64,000 bases of DNA, from NCBI GenBank assembly GCA_022316685.1, contig JAKJHU010000038.1, positions 3,582,384 to 3,646,383 of the forward strand. The letters are read 5' to 3'. The position numbers and the translations under genes were made by a program. Shown here one piece after another: positions 1 through 12,845 of this stretch (positions within the stretch are counted from its first letter, which is position 1; every line of letters starts with the position of its first letter). The notes under the pieces were generated by a model. The model saw nothing but the letters and a program-made list of their open reading frames with translations, was not told where the DNA came from and made no database searches. This DNA comes from Progne subis subis. Lineage: Eukaryota; Chordata; Aves; Passeriformes; Hirundinidae.

Positions 1-404
1 ATTGATATGTAAAAATAAATGATTATACAACCTTTGAGCACACTGCGAGTATGCACATTTGATTTCTGGTACAGATGAGGTACTTCTGCTCTGACACAAC
101 AGGGAGTGTGAAAACCTTCCTGTATTTCACTGAGCAGGGCAAAATTCAGTAACTGCAAGGACAATTAAACATTAATCCTGCTTACCATGGCAGGTGACAG
201 ACTTGCCATCTGTTGAAGTCTTTAAAGTGAGGTTAGATATCTATCTAAAATACATTTTTGGATATAGCTTTTGGAAAAGCAAACTAAAAACAAGCCAACA
301 TTTATTCCATACATTCCGAAAAATCGCGGTCATCACATAGAGAGAAGGCGCTGGTGGCACAAGGCAGTGACAGTAGCAGCTTTGCCTTTAGAGATGCCTG
401 TTGG

Positions 405-957
405 TGTCATGGTTTAACCCCAAGCCCTGGGCAGCCACTCACTCTCTGCCCCATCAGCAGGACTGTGAAGAGAACCGAAAGGTAAAAGCTGGAAAACTCA
501 TGGATTTAATAGGACAAGCCAAGGCTGCGTGTGCATGCAAGCAGAGCAAAACAAGGAATTAATTCACTGCTTCCCACAGATAGGCAGGCTCAGCCATCTC
601 CAGGAGGGCAAGACTGCATCAAGGGTAAGGTTACTTTGGAAGACAAATGCCAGCACTCAAGATGCGCTCCCTTCTTCCTTCTCCCCACCCACTTCACACG
701 CTGAAGGTGATGTCGCTGTGGTCTGGAGGGTCCCTCTGGGCGGGGGTCACCTGTCCCAGCTGGGTCTCCCAGGCACCCTAGCCCCCTCTCCAGCGTGGCC
801 TGTACAAGGAGCAGAAAGGGCCTTGGCTCAGGGTGAGCCCTGCTCAGCCATAACAAAACATCTCTGTGTTATCAACCCCGAGTTCAGCACAAATCCAAAC
901 ACAGCCCCCTACCAGCCACTGTGCAGAAAGTTAACTCTACCTCAGCCAAAATCATCA
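405..957 (-). mobile_element. Solo LTR, passerine-type endogenous retrovirus, family A
   Basis: Read on the minus strand it begins TGATGATTTTGGCTGAGGTA and ends with GGGGTTAAACCAT or a few bases later. I recognise this as a common songbird ERV LTR. The same family occurs in the opposite orientation at 39239-39812. GTGTC is found directly before (404-408) and after (958-962), a possible 5-bp target duplication if the LTR ends at 409. No internal viral sequence is attached. The 157-codon plus-strand frame over it is antisense and not a gene. Confidence 0.8.
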
Positions 958-1966
958 GTGTCCCTTTCCATTTTGCCCCCAACACTTGTGATCCAACTTT
1001 AAAATAATGTAGGAATCCTAGCTTAGTTTGCCTTTGCTTTGGTACAGACTCCAGTAGACCTCTGGTGATTTTCACATCCTCCTTCAGCAGAGGCCATAAC
1101 TCTCTGGACATACAGCTCTTACATACTGTCTTAGCTATGATCTTGAGAATGAGGGCTGCAATGCTTGCTATTGTGACATTCTGCTTAAGGGATACATAAG
1201 AATTTTTAGGATCAAAATGACGCGAAGAAAAAAGTTTTTGATCATGATACAGGAAGTGCAGGTGATAAGTGCAGGCATCACGAACTACATAAACTCCCCA
1301 AAAACATTTAGTACTGGCTATTTCACACAAGTAATTAATATTTCTTACCAATACTACTGCTGCTGCTTGCATGTATCAGAGTGTACACAGATGGACATAC
1401 GACTGCAGCTTTCTGAAGCAGGAAAGGAGGTAACAAACAAAAACTATTTCCTTTTTTGAGGTATGCAAATGAGTTTCTAGCTAATCTAATAACACATGGC
1501 TGATGGTGAAAAGCATGCCATACAGTATGGATGAAACTGAGTGGGCTGTATAAACTTCAAAGCAATAAACAGTACAAAAGATGGGTGGAGAGGAGAGCAG
1601 AGAGGAGCAAATGGAAAACATAGGAGACATAGGGAGGTGGTTCCATTATCAGCTGCAGGATGCATATGATGTTGTACATGGGAACAGTGAGGAAGGACCG
1701 CAAAATATGGATCTGAAGTAGATTCACCTCAGCCTAGTGGTTCCACGAAACGCCATGATAGACTCTCTTGACTATGACAGGGTTTTCGTAATTAGCAGGC
1801 AATCCATTAAGTTACGAAAAATAAAATTTGGTCTCAAAAGCTTCTATGGTAGATTTCTTTGTCCTACATTAGTGTGAAACTAAAGATTCCTTCACACTAC
1901 AAAGCACAATAAACAATTCAAAATAGAATACTATGTTTATCTGAAGACTACCAAAGTCACCCCAAT

Positions 1967-1967
<1 letters not shown>

Positions 1968-2019
<52 letters not shown>
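1968..2019 (+). repeat. A52 homopolymer
   Basis: Fifty-two A in a row. No recognisable retrotransposon body precedes it. Confidence 0.9.
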
Positions 2020-2022
<3 letters not shown>

Positions 2023-2804
2023 TTTCTTGAAGGACTTATTTTAACAAAAATTTATGAAAATCCAGGCCTGGCTCATCTGCAAACAAAATTCTAGACAAAT
2101 CACAACATTTAATGACTTCCTTGGGCACATGCTCTGACCTAGCACCTCCTCTTCTGTGTTAATCTCGTTATGAGAAATGTATATTTAAAATGCCAACTTG
2201 ATTTTTATCTGAAATGTCACATTTTGTCATCTCTCCTAGCTGCTCTTCTGTCTGTCTGCAGAATAGTGTAATTTTTTGAGAAAATTCTCACTCCCTTAAA
2301 GGCAATGACAAGATGAATTTACTATAGCCAAAAGCATTTTTTATGCTTATTCAAAGTCCAAAGTTTGGGTAGCTTTATTCGGACCCTAGCCTACTGACTT
2401 GTAATGTTAGGGAAATAGATAAATTCACAACAATGAGCCTTTCCACTGCAAGCCATTATAAACCACATACTGGTGGGCATCTAAATAATACATTATTTTA
2501 ATGCAGCTGTAATTAAATTGTGTTACTTTCTTCCTAAGAACATACAATTGGGCATGACAACAAAGGTAAAATTTTCTACTAATTTTAAATAGTAGTGTAA
2601 CAATGAAATGGCATCTCTGCTCCAGAACTTTTTATGTCCATTTCACATTTATCACCCAAAACTAAGAACATTATTTAAGTTAAATAATATGTAAAAGATG
2701 AAAAATAGTAGTAGAAGTGAATGGATATGCTCCATTAAAAAAAAAAAAAAAAGAAAAAGAAAAACTACAAATGATCACTTTTTGGTAAAATGTAGGTCAC
2801 CTAT

Positions 2805-2820
2805 GGTTGCCATAGTAACC
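2805..2820 (+). promoter_or_regulatory. RFX X-box-like motif
   Basis: GGTTGCCATAGTAACC is a nearly perfect palindromic X-box (consensus GTTGCCATGGNAAC), the binding site of RFX factors. It lies in the CSRNP3 intron. Binding is inference. Confidence 0.45.
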
Positions 2821-3629
2821 ACTGCTGAACTATTGCTCTATAGATGACCACTGCCTATGGCTGCTTTCTTTGCTAGCAGTCATACCTCAATTAAAATAAG
2901 AAAGAGTTTGGAACTGACATTAGTTTTGTTGCAAACAAAACTCCTGCTTAAACATTTTCAAAAGCATCTCCTAATATCTTTGTCTAAATAAAATACTCAG
3001 ATAACCAGTTGATAACCCACAAACCCTGCTTTTCAGCACTAAAAAATCTGTTCTTTTTATCTAAAGCCTGGAGTTTGCAAAATAGAAACAACTTTACAAG
3101 AAGTTGCAAAGACAAAAAATATTTATACAGAGCAATTCACTAAACATCAGTAACTCAGAAATTCAATAAACACTACCATTAATTTAAGCTGTCTCTGATA
3201 ATGTCACAGCAAGTCCTGTGACAGTGCATTCAGTACCTTGCACTGCAAGTGGAGGTTAATGGCTTGGCATATTATTGTTTTGCACACAAGCACCCACTGA
3301 AAAAGTGTCATGTAACAAGGCTGGAGCCAGGGATAATAACAGTTGAAGCCTCACTTGGGATGAAGTCATTGAGTCTTCAATCAGTTTGATGGTGAAACTC
3401 CCCTTCACACCACCATTACTCTGGGGCATACGCAGTTGATGATGAATTCATTAAAATCCAAAAGACTCCACATTACAAAAAGAGTCTTAATTGGCTTTGA
3501 TAGTGAACTGGGAAATAACAGGATGACAAGTCAATGTCCTTGATAACTGCTAACTGGTTTTCCCCCTCAGAACAGTCATATCAACATTATCTAAGTTCAG
3601 ACTAAATGAGTGACTACTTATCTTTCCCT

Positions 3630-3691
3630 TCTTTTTTTTCCCCTGTTTTTTGTTGTTGTTGTTTGTTTTTGTTTTTTGAGGGTTTTTTTTA
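3630..3691 (+). repeat. T/G-rich simple tract
   Basis: TTTG, TTG and T runs, the opposite strand sense to the A/C tracts elsewhere in the window. Confidence 0.75.
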
Positions 3692-5086
3692 CAGGTATTA
3701 TAAATACTCTGAAATATGAACTTTGAGGTCTGGATGCTATCCGCATGCCCTAATGCTGTTAGTACTACAAATACATTGTGGTAGGCTAGTATCAGTAGTC
3801 ACACCAAAAATGCTGCATATTTAGTGTAAAAAAAAATTATGCTCAGTATTGTTGAATACCATCTATGAAGAAGCACATCCCCTTACTTGCTTTAAATGCT
3901 TGAAAGCTCAAAACAGACAGATGAACTGGTAGATGAACACAAGACACCACAGCAAGACTGCTGGAAAGCCAAATAGAAATCCTCAGGAAACAGAGACAGC
4001 TCATGAAAGCTTTAGAATCAAACAATTAATGTAACTGGTTTTAATTCACTGAATTGGCAAATTCCAAAGAAAAGATAGCTTGTTATTATAGTCTCCCAAC
4101 TGCACCTGCTGAAAATATCACTACAGTATTTTGTAGGAGGGAGAGGACTGGTACTTAATTTCTTTCTATTCCTTTAAGGATCAGGCCCTTAAATACACCT
4201 TCACAGTCAGTGCACACCAGGGGACAGCCCTGAGCACCAGGACATCTCAATGAGACTAAAATACACATGGGAGATGGGGCTGGTCTACAGAGGAAGAAAG
4301 GAAGAAGTCAATATAGCCTCCAGCAAGCTGAACACTTTTCTTTTTCTCTAATGTTTCAATCAAAGTTTTTGAAATTTTTGCCCATGAGTCAGTAATTTCC
4401 ATGGATTCATTCCCCCCTGCAGTTTATAAGGCAGCAACCACACGCATTTGCTGCCTCACATTGCAGAAAATCAGTCTGTATTTTCTGCATGCAGATAGAG
4501 GCTTTCACCTTAAGTAGGTCCAGGTGCCCAGCAGAGCCAGAAAGTCCTAGTACAAGACAAATGATGTAAGAAAAATCAGAATATAAAACTCGATCATTGA
4601 AGGCTGGTAAGACTCCAAACAGAGATAAAATACAGTTGCAACTTTCTTGTAAGCATTAGAATGGTTTCATTACGAAGCACCAAGATAAAGCTACTGAAGT
4701 TCACCTGCTTGTTAACTCTGCTTTGCAAGCAGAACTGCTGGTCCATTAAAACAAACCACAAAAAGACCAACCAAGCCAAATCCCACAGAAGGCTGTTCCC
4801 AGCTCACTGCTAGAGACTTAAGATCAGCATGTTCATACAAACAACAGCTGTATCAACTGACAGAAAAAACCTTTAAACAGGGACAAGCCCCTGGAAGGAA
4901 CTTCTTTTAGAAGATCCACTACCAGTAGAGCAATTATGTTGCTGTCCCGAAATTAACTCCCCTCAGTCATCCCTATTGCTAAATCAGAGCAAGTAACATT
5001 CAGTAAGGAGAAAACACTGCACAATGGCACCTGTACTGCAGGTGCTACAGTCTGAAATTAGTTGTAAAGGTCACAGTAATGGACAG

Positions 5087-5204
5087 TCACAGAATGGTTT
5101 GGTTTGGAAGGGGCCTTAAAGATCATCTAGTTCCAACCTCCCACTCCCGGGCAGGGATGCCAGCCACGAGGATGAGGCTGCTCAGGGTGCCATCCAACCT
5201 GGTC
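5087..5204 (-). mobile_element. CR1 LINE 3'-end fragment
   Basis: The reverse complement of the typical CR1 3' end: CACAGAATGGTTTGGTTTGG followed by AAAGATCATCTAGTTCCAAC, reaching CCATCCAACCTGGTC. Short, 5'-truncated copy. Confidence 0.85.
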
Positions 5205-8200
5205 AATAAGACAACATACTCTGTCAAAAGCACTGAATATAACCTGGCTTTAAATTAAAACATCTTTAAAACCATCTTTACACAGACTGGTAGGAGACAT
5301 TGTAGACTAGTATAAAATGAAACATATGTACAAATCCTGGCACTATACGAGGAGAGAGAATATGGCAATAATCTTTCTGAAGCTTCATTTGCTTTGTAAG
5401 AGCACATAAAGCAATTCAAAGAAAGCTGCTGAAGGCCACTGGGACTCTCACTAGGAATAAAAGTGAGCATTAGGATAAAGCAGTCAGCAGAAAGCAAGCA
5501 TGAAACTTTTTTTCAGACAAAAATGAATCTATCCATAGTTATAAACTGGTAACAGAAAAATCCATTTTTCTTTTTCTTTGTGATTTGATTCACCAATTAT
5601 TTCCCAACAGAAGCTAGTGTAATGGTATCAGGCCACCCACAGCTTTCCCTGGTATCCAAATGTTGTCATAATGCTTCCTTGTGCTTGAAAAAAGGGACAG
5701 CTACTTTTAGTACCCAAGACATCTTAAGGCTTTTTTACCCTTAGAAATACATTTTAAAATTCTGGTCTTATTTTACAAAGACCATGGAGCAAGTCTTCAT
5801 TAAAATAAAACTCACCTACTTCCCAATTTATCCACAATTTATCCAGAGAAGGATGTTAGCCTAGTTCAAATCTAAGCTAGAAGTTAGCTGAAAAGAAAAA
5901 CTTCTGAAAGAATTTGAAAATCTGTGAGCTTAGGCATGTTTATCCCCCTTTATCAAAAAACCCATGGTCATAATGACTTTGCATTTCTAAAATTACATGC
6001 ATCACTGGTGAGAGAAAAAAGAAACTTCATATTCTTTGATTTTATAAATGAGACTGTAAAGTTATTAAAATTATTTTGCATATTGTAATAGCATCTAGAG
6101 ACAGCAACTGCTATAAAAAGTCTAAAGCCAGTGGCTGAGACATGATCAGGTATAATTTTAAATCTGTAGAACAAACCAAGGACAATATCTAACCATCCTG
6201 TTTAATTGTTATGCAATCTCAGACAACATTTGATCAGCAAACAGAATCCCATACATTGTGTTAGCATCATTCTGAACGAAAAACTGCCAGCAAAAGATGG
6301 TTCCAGACCCGCTGACAGTGCACACTCCTGAATACAGACCTTATACATATGTTTTGAGCGCAAGGCTTTTCTCTAATAAATGCAGCACAGGTACAGATAT
6401 GCAGTAGAATCAAAAATCAACATTTCCCAGTAATTTTCTAATCTGTTTTTGAAATATGTTCCATATACATCAATCTAGTGAAAGAGGATGAGTCACTCGC
6501 AATGACTAAAAATTTGCAAACTCCTGGAGCATTAAATTCCTTTGATCTTGATAAGCCGGCTCATTCTCATTCTGTTCATTAGCCCCCCCCCCCTCGCCTT
6601 TTCCCAGTTTTGAGCCAGCCAATCTGTAGCCCTTTCTGCAAGCTGACATATTTACCAAGTAAAATCTGTTACCACTGCTTTACTGCTCTTACTGAAATAC
6701 ACCCTGTTGCTTGTTGAGCTCCTCATCTTGGGGAACCTCCTTCACTCTTTTCCTTCATACATGACATAGTCTGCAAGCTGTCTTCCCACCCTGATGAGCT
6801 CTTTATTAGCTCCTCTCTGTATTTTCCCAGTAACCACCAACTGTTCACCTGTACATTCTGTTCATTTCTACTTTTTTTTCACTCCCATCTAACATAATGT
6901 CATCATTAGTCCCCAAGTACCATTTTGCTGATGACTCGCAAAAATTGCCTAAGACTCTCAGAAAGCAATCCAGTTGTGTTGCTTTGAACCATGCCTTGAT
7001 AAGTGCCTTTAATTAAGGGTTAACCTGGGAATGTCAATACTTTCATGATTTGAAAAATAAGAATGTCTTAAATTGTAAGCATAAATTATCATTAATTTTA
7101 CAGAAAATTATTTGGCAACTGTAATAGGGCTATTTTCTCATCTGTTCTAGCTGCAAAATTAGCATATGTGGAGCCTGCCACAAGCAGGTATCCACATTTA
7201 GACAGCAATTCAATTTCAATACTGATTAATGAAAAGCATCTTGATATTTTCACTCTACTCCTTTGATGGAAAAATACTTTACAGTTCCAAAAATCCTTTA
7301 GTGATTGATTCTTTACCAATCAAAAAATCACAGTTGTCATAGAAACAGTAAAAACTGAAGTCAGTCATGAGATAACAACGGAGCAATGGAAAATGTCTGC
7401 AGGCTCATGTTTTTGTGCTGGAGATATTTATATGAATTTAACCAGGGAGCCAACAAGTTTCCCAAATCAAACAAAGAATATTATAACAACAGGTATTATT
7501 ATTGTTTTTAATAATCTGTTCAGAGTCTGGAAAGTAATAGTATTTTTCACTCCTGCTCCACACACTGGCTACATTAAGAGCAGACTCTTCTCAAAACATT
7601 CAGTGCAAGCTTATGCTATAAGGGGACTGAATTTCTCTTAGATACATCTTAGATAGCCTGGAGGGGTCTTTGGTCAGTGGTCTCAGCAATCCTGAGATCC
7701 CATTTTTGGCATTTTTAAACTGACACAAACCACTTTATAAATCTACATTGCCATTAGTTTCTGTCTCTTACAAATGCTGTTCAGAAAAAGACTTCTATCT
7801 GCACGTCTCTGCCCCATACAGGACAGTTCAGCTCCATTCCAAATATTATCTTGGCCTTTTTCCCTATTACATAAAACTCCATAAAATGTAACTCTACTCC
7901 TGGCTCAAACAGGCTACAAGAGTCTTCCCCTCTCCATCTCCCAGAGCTAAATCATAGACCAACTTCAATTCCAGAGTTCTTCCTGCCTTTTACTGGAACC
8001 ACTTGACACTTCATAACTACTGCAAACACTTGCCATTTAAGCAGAGAAAAGAAAATAGCCATAATACACCGGAATATTACTGGGCTGTCCTCACTGCAGG
8101 TGAGCTAAACTGATTAGCTTAACTACGAATAACATGAAAAGCAGCAATGTGGATGTGGAAGTACTCAGATCTTAAAATAACCATCTCAGAAGCCTTGAAT

Positions 8201-8710
8201 TAAGTTTTATGGAGAAATTTAAGGGACTTTTTTTGTTTCAGCTGGTTTCCTCTGACAAATTGTCCCCCTGTACCCTTATTTTTTTCTTTCAAAATAACTA
8301 GGTACACATATTTTGAACAGAGAGCAAACAGGTACTTGGATTCCCTATGCTTTCCTAGAATTGCCTTAAATAAACTCTGTTTTATCATGATAACATCTAG
8401 GACTCCAGACCTGCTAAACAACTTCAGATGCTCACACCACACCCCTGTTCCCACTCCGCTTAAGGATTACATTTAATGGCAGGGTAAGCAAACTCGGTGT
8501 GTAACATGCTTCAGCAGCCTACTGAAGTTTAACTGATATACACAGAGAAACTTTCCAGGTGCACCTAAGATAAAGTTTGAGACAGCAAAATTAGCCTGTT
8601 AACTTCCCTAACCATGAGTTTAGGAATTAAAACCAAAGTGAAATCCAGTAAAATAACCAGCAAACAACCCGTGAGTGAAATATATATATTTGTTAAACAA
8701 GGAACAAAGG

Positions 8711-8877
8711 AAAAAAAAAAACCAAACACAAACAAACAAACAAAAACAAAACAAAACAAAAAAACCCCACAACCCAAAAAAACCCAAACAACCAAACAAA
8801 AAAACCCCCACAACCTCCGCCCCGAAAAAAACTCCCCAAAACCCAAAAAAAACCAAAACCCAAAAAACCCCCCACAA
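8711..8877 (+). repeat. A/C-only simple tract
   Basis: Almost free of G and T on the plus strand, built of CAAA and CCCCA-type units. The long frames on both strands here are artefacts of composition. Confidence 0.88.
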
Positions 8878-9958
8878 ATCAAATCTCCTTAAAAAGAACA
8901 GCATGATTTGTTTACTATCTTATAAGCAGGATTCTTATTAGAAGAGTACCTGATTCACACAGACCCGTAAACCTCAGTGGGAGAGAGACAAGTATATTTC
9001 TTCTGTTTACCATAGTTGGGACCCTAGTCAAAAATATGTATAAAACTCTGTGGCATTCTGTCACAGACTTTACATTTAAAATATCACTCAAGGCTTCTGT
9101 ATGTCATTAGCACAATTACTGCACATGTGCATACATATGTACACAAGCACTTGCACATATATGTCACTTGCAAAAGCACATACAAAGTTATGTTTTTCTC
9201 ATACTATAAATATGTGCAGATGTGTATACATGCATGAACATTTCTATCTTTAATTCTGAAAAAGGCACATTCATTTCCATAGATGCCACTAAGGAAAAGA
9301 AAATCAAGGAAAGGCTGCTATATTCATTTAACTGATTTGGATATGCACAACATTTATTTTTGTATAGGACAGGCTACCACAGGAAGATAAATATAATTTC
9401 ATAATATTGAGTATTAATTATTAACAACAGCCTTAATCTACATGCAGCTTACAAAATACTGTTATAACATTCTACTATCTCAAAGACTTACTCTGTACTG
9501 ATAGGGTTTACTGGAGCTCATGACATAATAGAGGATTTTTTAGACTGCAGTTGTGCGTCTAAGCGGTCCCTTGGAGAAGAAGTGATAAATAAGAGTGGCA
9601 AGAATTTATATGAATATTTCTAGATTTTTCTGAACAGCAGAATAGCTTTGGGCACACTGTATGAGACCAGACTCCATGGAGTATGTGTACAGAATAAACA
9701 CATTGCTTCATAAGGTGGGCTGAGGGGGTAAGAATTTTACACTGAACTCAGATGAGGCTAGAGAACACATCTTACATATTCTAAAAGCCTGCTCTTTTGT
9801 GTATAGTATATACTAGTGAGAATAGAGTTGTCTGCAACAGCAAGGCATGTTCTCTTGTTTTGCTCCATAGTCAAACATTATGCAACCTAATCCTGCAACT
9901 TTCTCGCAGAAGAAATCTTGATTTGCAAATATTCTTATTTGATGTAAATATCCTTATC

Positions 9959-10000
9959 AGATGTAAAATGAATATTCTTGCAGATATTCATTTTACATCT
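9959..10000. repeat. Perfect inverted repeat, 16-bp stem, 10-nt loop
   Basis: AGATGTAAAATGAATA, then 10 nt, then its exact reverse complement TATTCATTTTACATCT. AT-rich arms with no mismatch. No flanking features of a DNA transposon were recognised. Confidence 0.85.
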
Positions 10001-10821
10001 AGAGACTTTTGACTGTTAGTAAATTTGGCATTTGGGTTTTACAGAAGCTGATGACTAATAGAAAATAACCACAACAGAGGACAGGAATCTGAAAACCACT
10101 ACTATCAGAATCAGGTTGTAAAGAGATGTGTTTTAATAGATAATGAGAAATTCCAGACCCTCTGAAAAATCTTAAGTAAGTAGCTATCTGTTAGAGTGCT
10201 CACTCCAATAAACCCATTCCTCCTATATAAAAGTTACTGTAGTTACTAAGTTATCTCTAGTTACTGTACTGTAACTATACTATAAATACCCTCTCAGGCA
10301 GGATTACAGTTTTGTTCCTCTCTTTACCCCTGAGATGGGTGAAAGACAATGACTGAAAGCTGTAAGGCAGCACTAGCCTAGGTGCATGACTGACCAGATT
10401 CTGTCACAGACTGTGTACACTACTCTCAGCTCTGAACACACAATGCCAAACAGAGGCGCTTGCCTCCAAATTAGTTACTGCAAATGTTTCCTCTTCCCCC
10501 AAATCATCATCCAAATTGGAAGATATTCTCCTATATACTTAAAACATACTAACAAGATGTGAATGATTGATTGAACACAAACATGGAATTTCATCTGAAA
10601 CTAACTCTGACATAAAAACTTTCACAGAAACAATTTCCAGAGGAAATAACAGTTATTTTTCAAAAACAAGTACTTCCTCACATTTAAATGTAATAAAACA
10701 GAAAAAAATACTTCAAAAAAAAAAGCAGATAGCTTTCACTGTATTTCTAACAAGTAAAATGAACCTTTCTTAGCTTGCGTAAGAAGGAGTATCATGCCTT
10801 ACACACCCCTTTAGTACTTAC

Positions 10822-10993
10822 GAGTAAAATGACTAGAAGCAGATGGATGGACATTACTTCCACTGTCAGCACTTTCACTGCTAGAAACGTCATCATCTGA
10901 CTCCCACACACATGAACAGGGTGAGGTTCCACCAACTTCTTCAAACTTCCTCTTTAAAATTCCACTCATGGCTGCAATGCTGTCACCATGCAC
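10822..10993 (-). CDS. CSRNP3: CSRNP3 first coding exon (172 nt, 24 nt 5' UTR)
   Basis: Cysteine/serine-rich nuclear protein 3 is a nuclear, DNA-binding transcriptional activator of the AXUD1 family. The exon lies between acceptor tgtgacag and donor gtaagt. The start codon is at 10969-10967, giving MSGILKRKFEEVGGTSPCSC and then an acidic serine-rich run (ESDDDVSSSESADSG) to SSHFT plus one base. This N-terminus is that of CSRNP3, with a few substitutions from mammals. A GTG at 10993 is in the same frame but is not the start. The Cys-rich core and C-terminus are encoded by later exons not present here. Exon phase 1 would continue with the conserved Pro-Ser-Ser-Ile-Leu-Lys segment. The order next to SCN2A matches the mammalian gene cluster. 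Confidence 0.9.
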
Positions 10994-12664
10994 CTGTCAC
11001 AGGAAGAGAGGCAATGAGGCACTGAAACACGCACCTACTGCACAGGTCTCCCCATTCATTTATCATGAGACACTTCATGTATCAATTAGGTACTAATACC
11101 TGCAGCTAAGTGGCTCCTTAACCAAGAGTTTTAAACAACTTTTCCAAGAAGGAATCAAACAACCTCACAACCTATCATCAGTATATTTATGATCTCACTG
11201 ACTTTAAGACAGAAAGTAAATGCTAACTGTATTCTACCAATGCAGACAAATCTATAGACAATCTCATACATAAATATTCAGTTATGGAGCAAAAGCATAA
11301 TACTCCAATGTAATTCATCAAAAATAGACCTTTATACAACACTTAAAAACTTACTTGGCATTAAGAATTGCTACATGACAAAAACTGTTCTGTAATAAAT
11401 ACAGTCCAGAAAAAAACCTCATTGTCTCTTTTGATTTATTTTAAAGGTCTGATTTATGTAATTCTCAGTACTAACAAATGCCTGCAATTGCAATTAGATT
11501 TGAGAGCTGTATGAGACACTTTTCGTCTTTCCAGGCCAGGCCCTGCATAAACAGTTCTGGCTCATTTTGTCATTTTCATTTACTCAGAAATTTCTTGCAG
11601 AGAATTTTTGAAATTCAGACATTCAGATACTAGCACACAAGCAGACTATTTCCACTCACACAAGCATCAAAGGACTGGGTCCATCCTTAAGAACCTGACT
11701 TCCTAATCACATTGCCCAACCAAGTAAAAGCCACGTTGAACATTCCTTATTGTTTCTCTTTCATATATAACAGCTGATCTTCACACCTCCATTTATGGAA
11801 CACTGAGCAGAAAAAGACTGAAATACTTTTAAAGCCATTTTCAGATCATTTTAACACATCCAATTTTTTTCTCTATCTTTAATTAAAAAATAACTTACTA
11901 TCACCCTCATTACTGATTAATTCCTACTGCAGAATGAAGAGTAATTCTAAGATCTTAAGTTAAAAGTTACAGATAATATCTACTCTCTGGCTACGTTAAT
12001 CAGTGAAATGCTGCCGTTAATAGTTGGGGAAAAAAAGCTGTTTGATGCTTTTTAGCTTTTAGTATCAAAAATTCTCATCTGATGCCTTCATCAGATGTTA
12101 AGCTGCCAATTCAACTCATTTTATAACACAGTTATTTCTTCCAGTAAGCTTCACTCTACCTTTATGGATGTGTCTAATTTAGAGAAAAGATTTCAGTATA
12201 GATGTGGAATCCTGACATAATGCTAAGAACAGATGCTGCAAAAGATGATCTTCAGCACAAAACTTGTTTGCATGCACAACACGCTAAAAATTAAATAACA
12301 AATATATTAGGGTTTCATACAGTCAGTCACACAGACGGCTTTAAATACATATGCTCACCATGATGTTCTCAGCTTGTTTTACTATTTATGAAAAAAATGT
12401 TTTCCTGAAAGGGATTTCTTCAGGCTAAATGTATGACTCAAACAGAACTTGCTTAGATCTCAACCTCTGCCCTTTTGTCCAAAAATGAATTACTATAAAC
12501 TGCAAAGAAAGCACTGTACTTTTATTCTGAGGACATGGAAAGGGAATTTAGCACCACTTTGCAATAACCTTTGCAAAAATGTAAGAATGCATTTTTATGA
12601 ACCAACCTCTAATAAAAAATAGTTTTACAAAAAAAAGAAAAAAGAGAAAGAGATAAAAGAACTA

Positions 12665-12681
12665 AACACACACACACACAC
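12665..12681 (+). repeat. (AC)8 microsatellite
   Basis: Uninterrupted AC dinucleotide run. Confidence 0.85.
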
Positions 12682-12831
12682 TGAGACCCCACAATTATAG
12701 AGTCACCCCCTAAGTACAGGTTCAGAAAAAACTCCTCTGAATTGCCCCCCATATCACTGTATCTCTTGCCAACCACCTTTTCCATTGTCTCCTGCAGTGC
12801 TTACAGCACTGAAATTGTGAAATCACCATTA

Positions 12832-12845
12832 TTTCCATGGCAACA
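12832..12845 (+). promoter_or_regulatory. RFX X-box-like motif
   Basis: TTTCCATGGCAAC preceded by A (the consensus has G). About 1.8 kb upstream of the CSRNP3 coding exon. Binding is inference. Confidence 0.35.

Larger units (their letters stand above)
1..10821 (-). other. CSRNP3: CSRNP3 intron after the first coding exon (partial)
   Basis: No further CSRNP3 coding exon was found, so the next one lies beyond position 1. The segment holds a solo LTR (405-957), an A52 run (1968-2019), a CR1 3' end (5087-5204), a T/G tract near 3630-3691, a C10 run near 6585-6594, an A/C tract (8711-8877) and a perfect hairpin (9959-10000). The remainder is unique AT-rich sequence. Confidence 0.75.
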
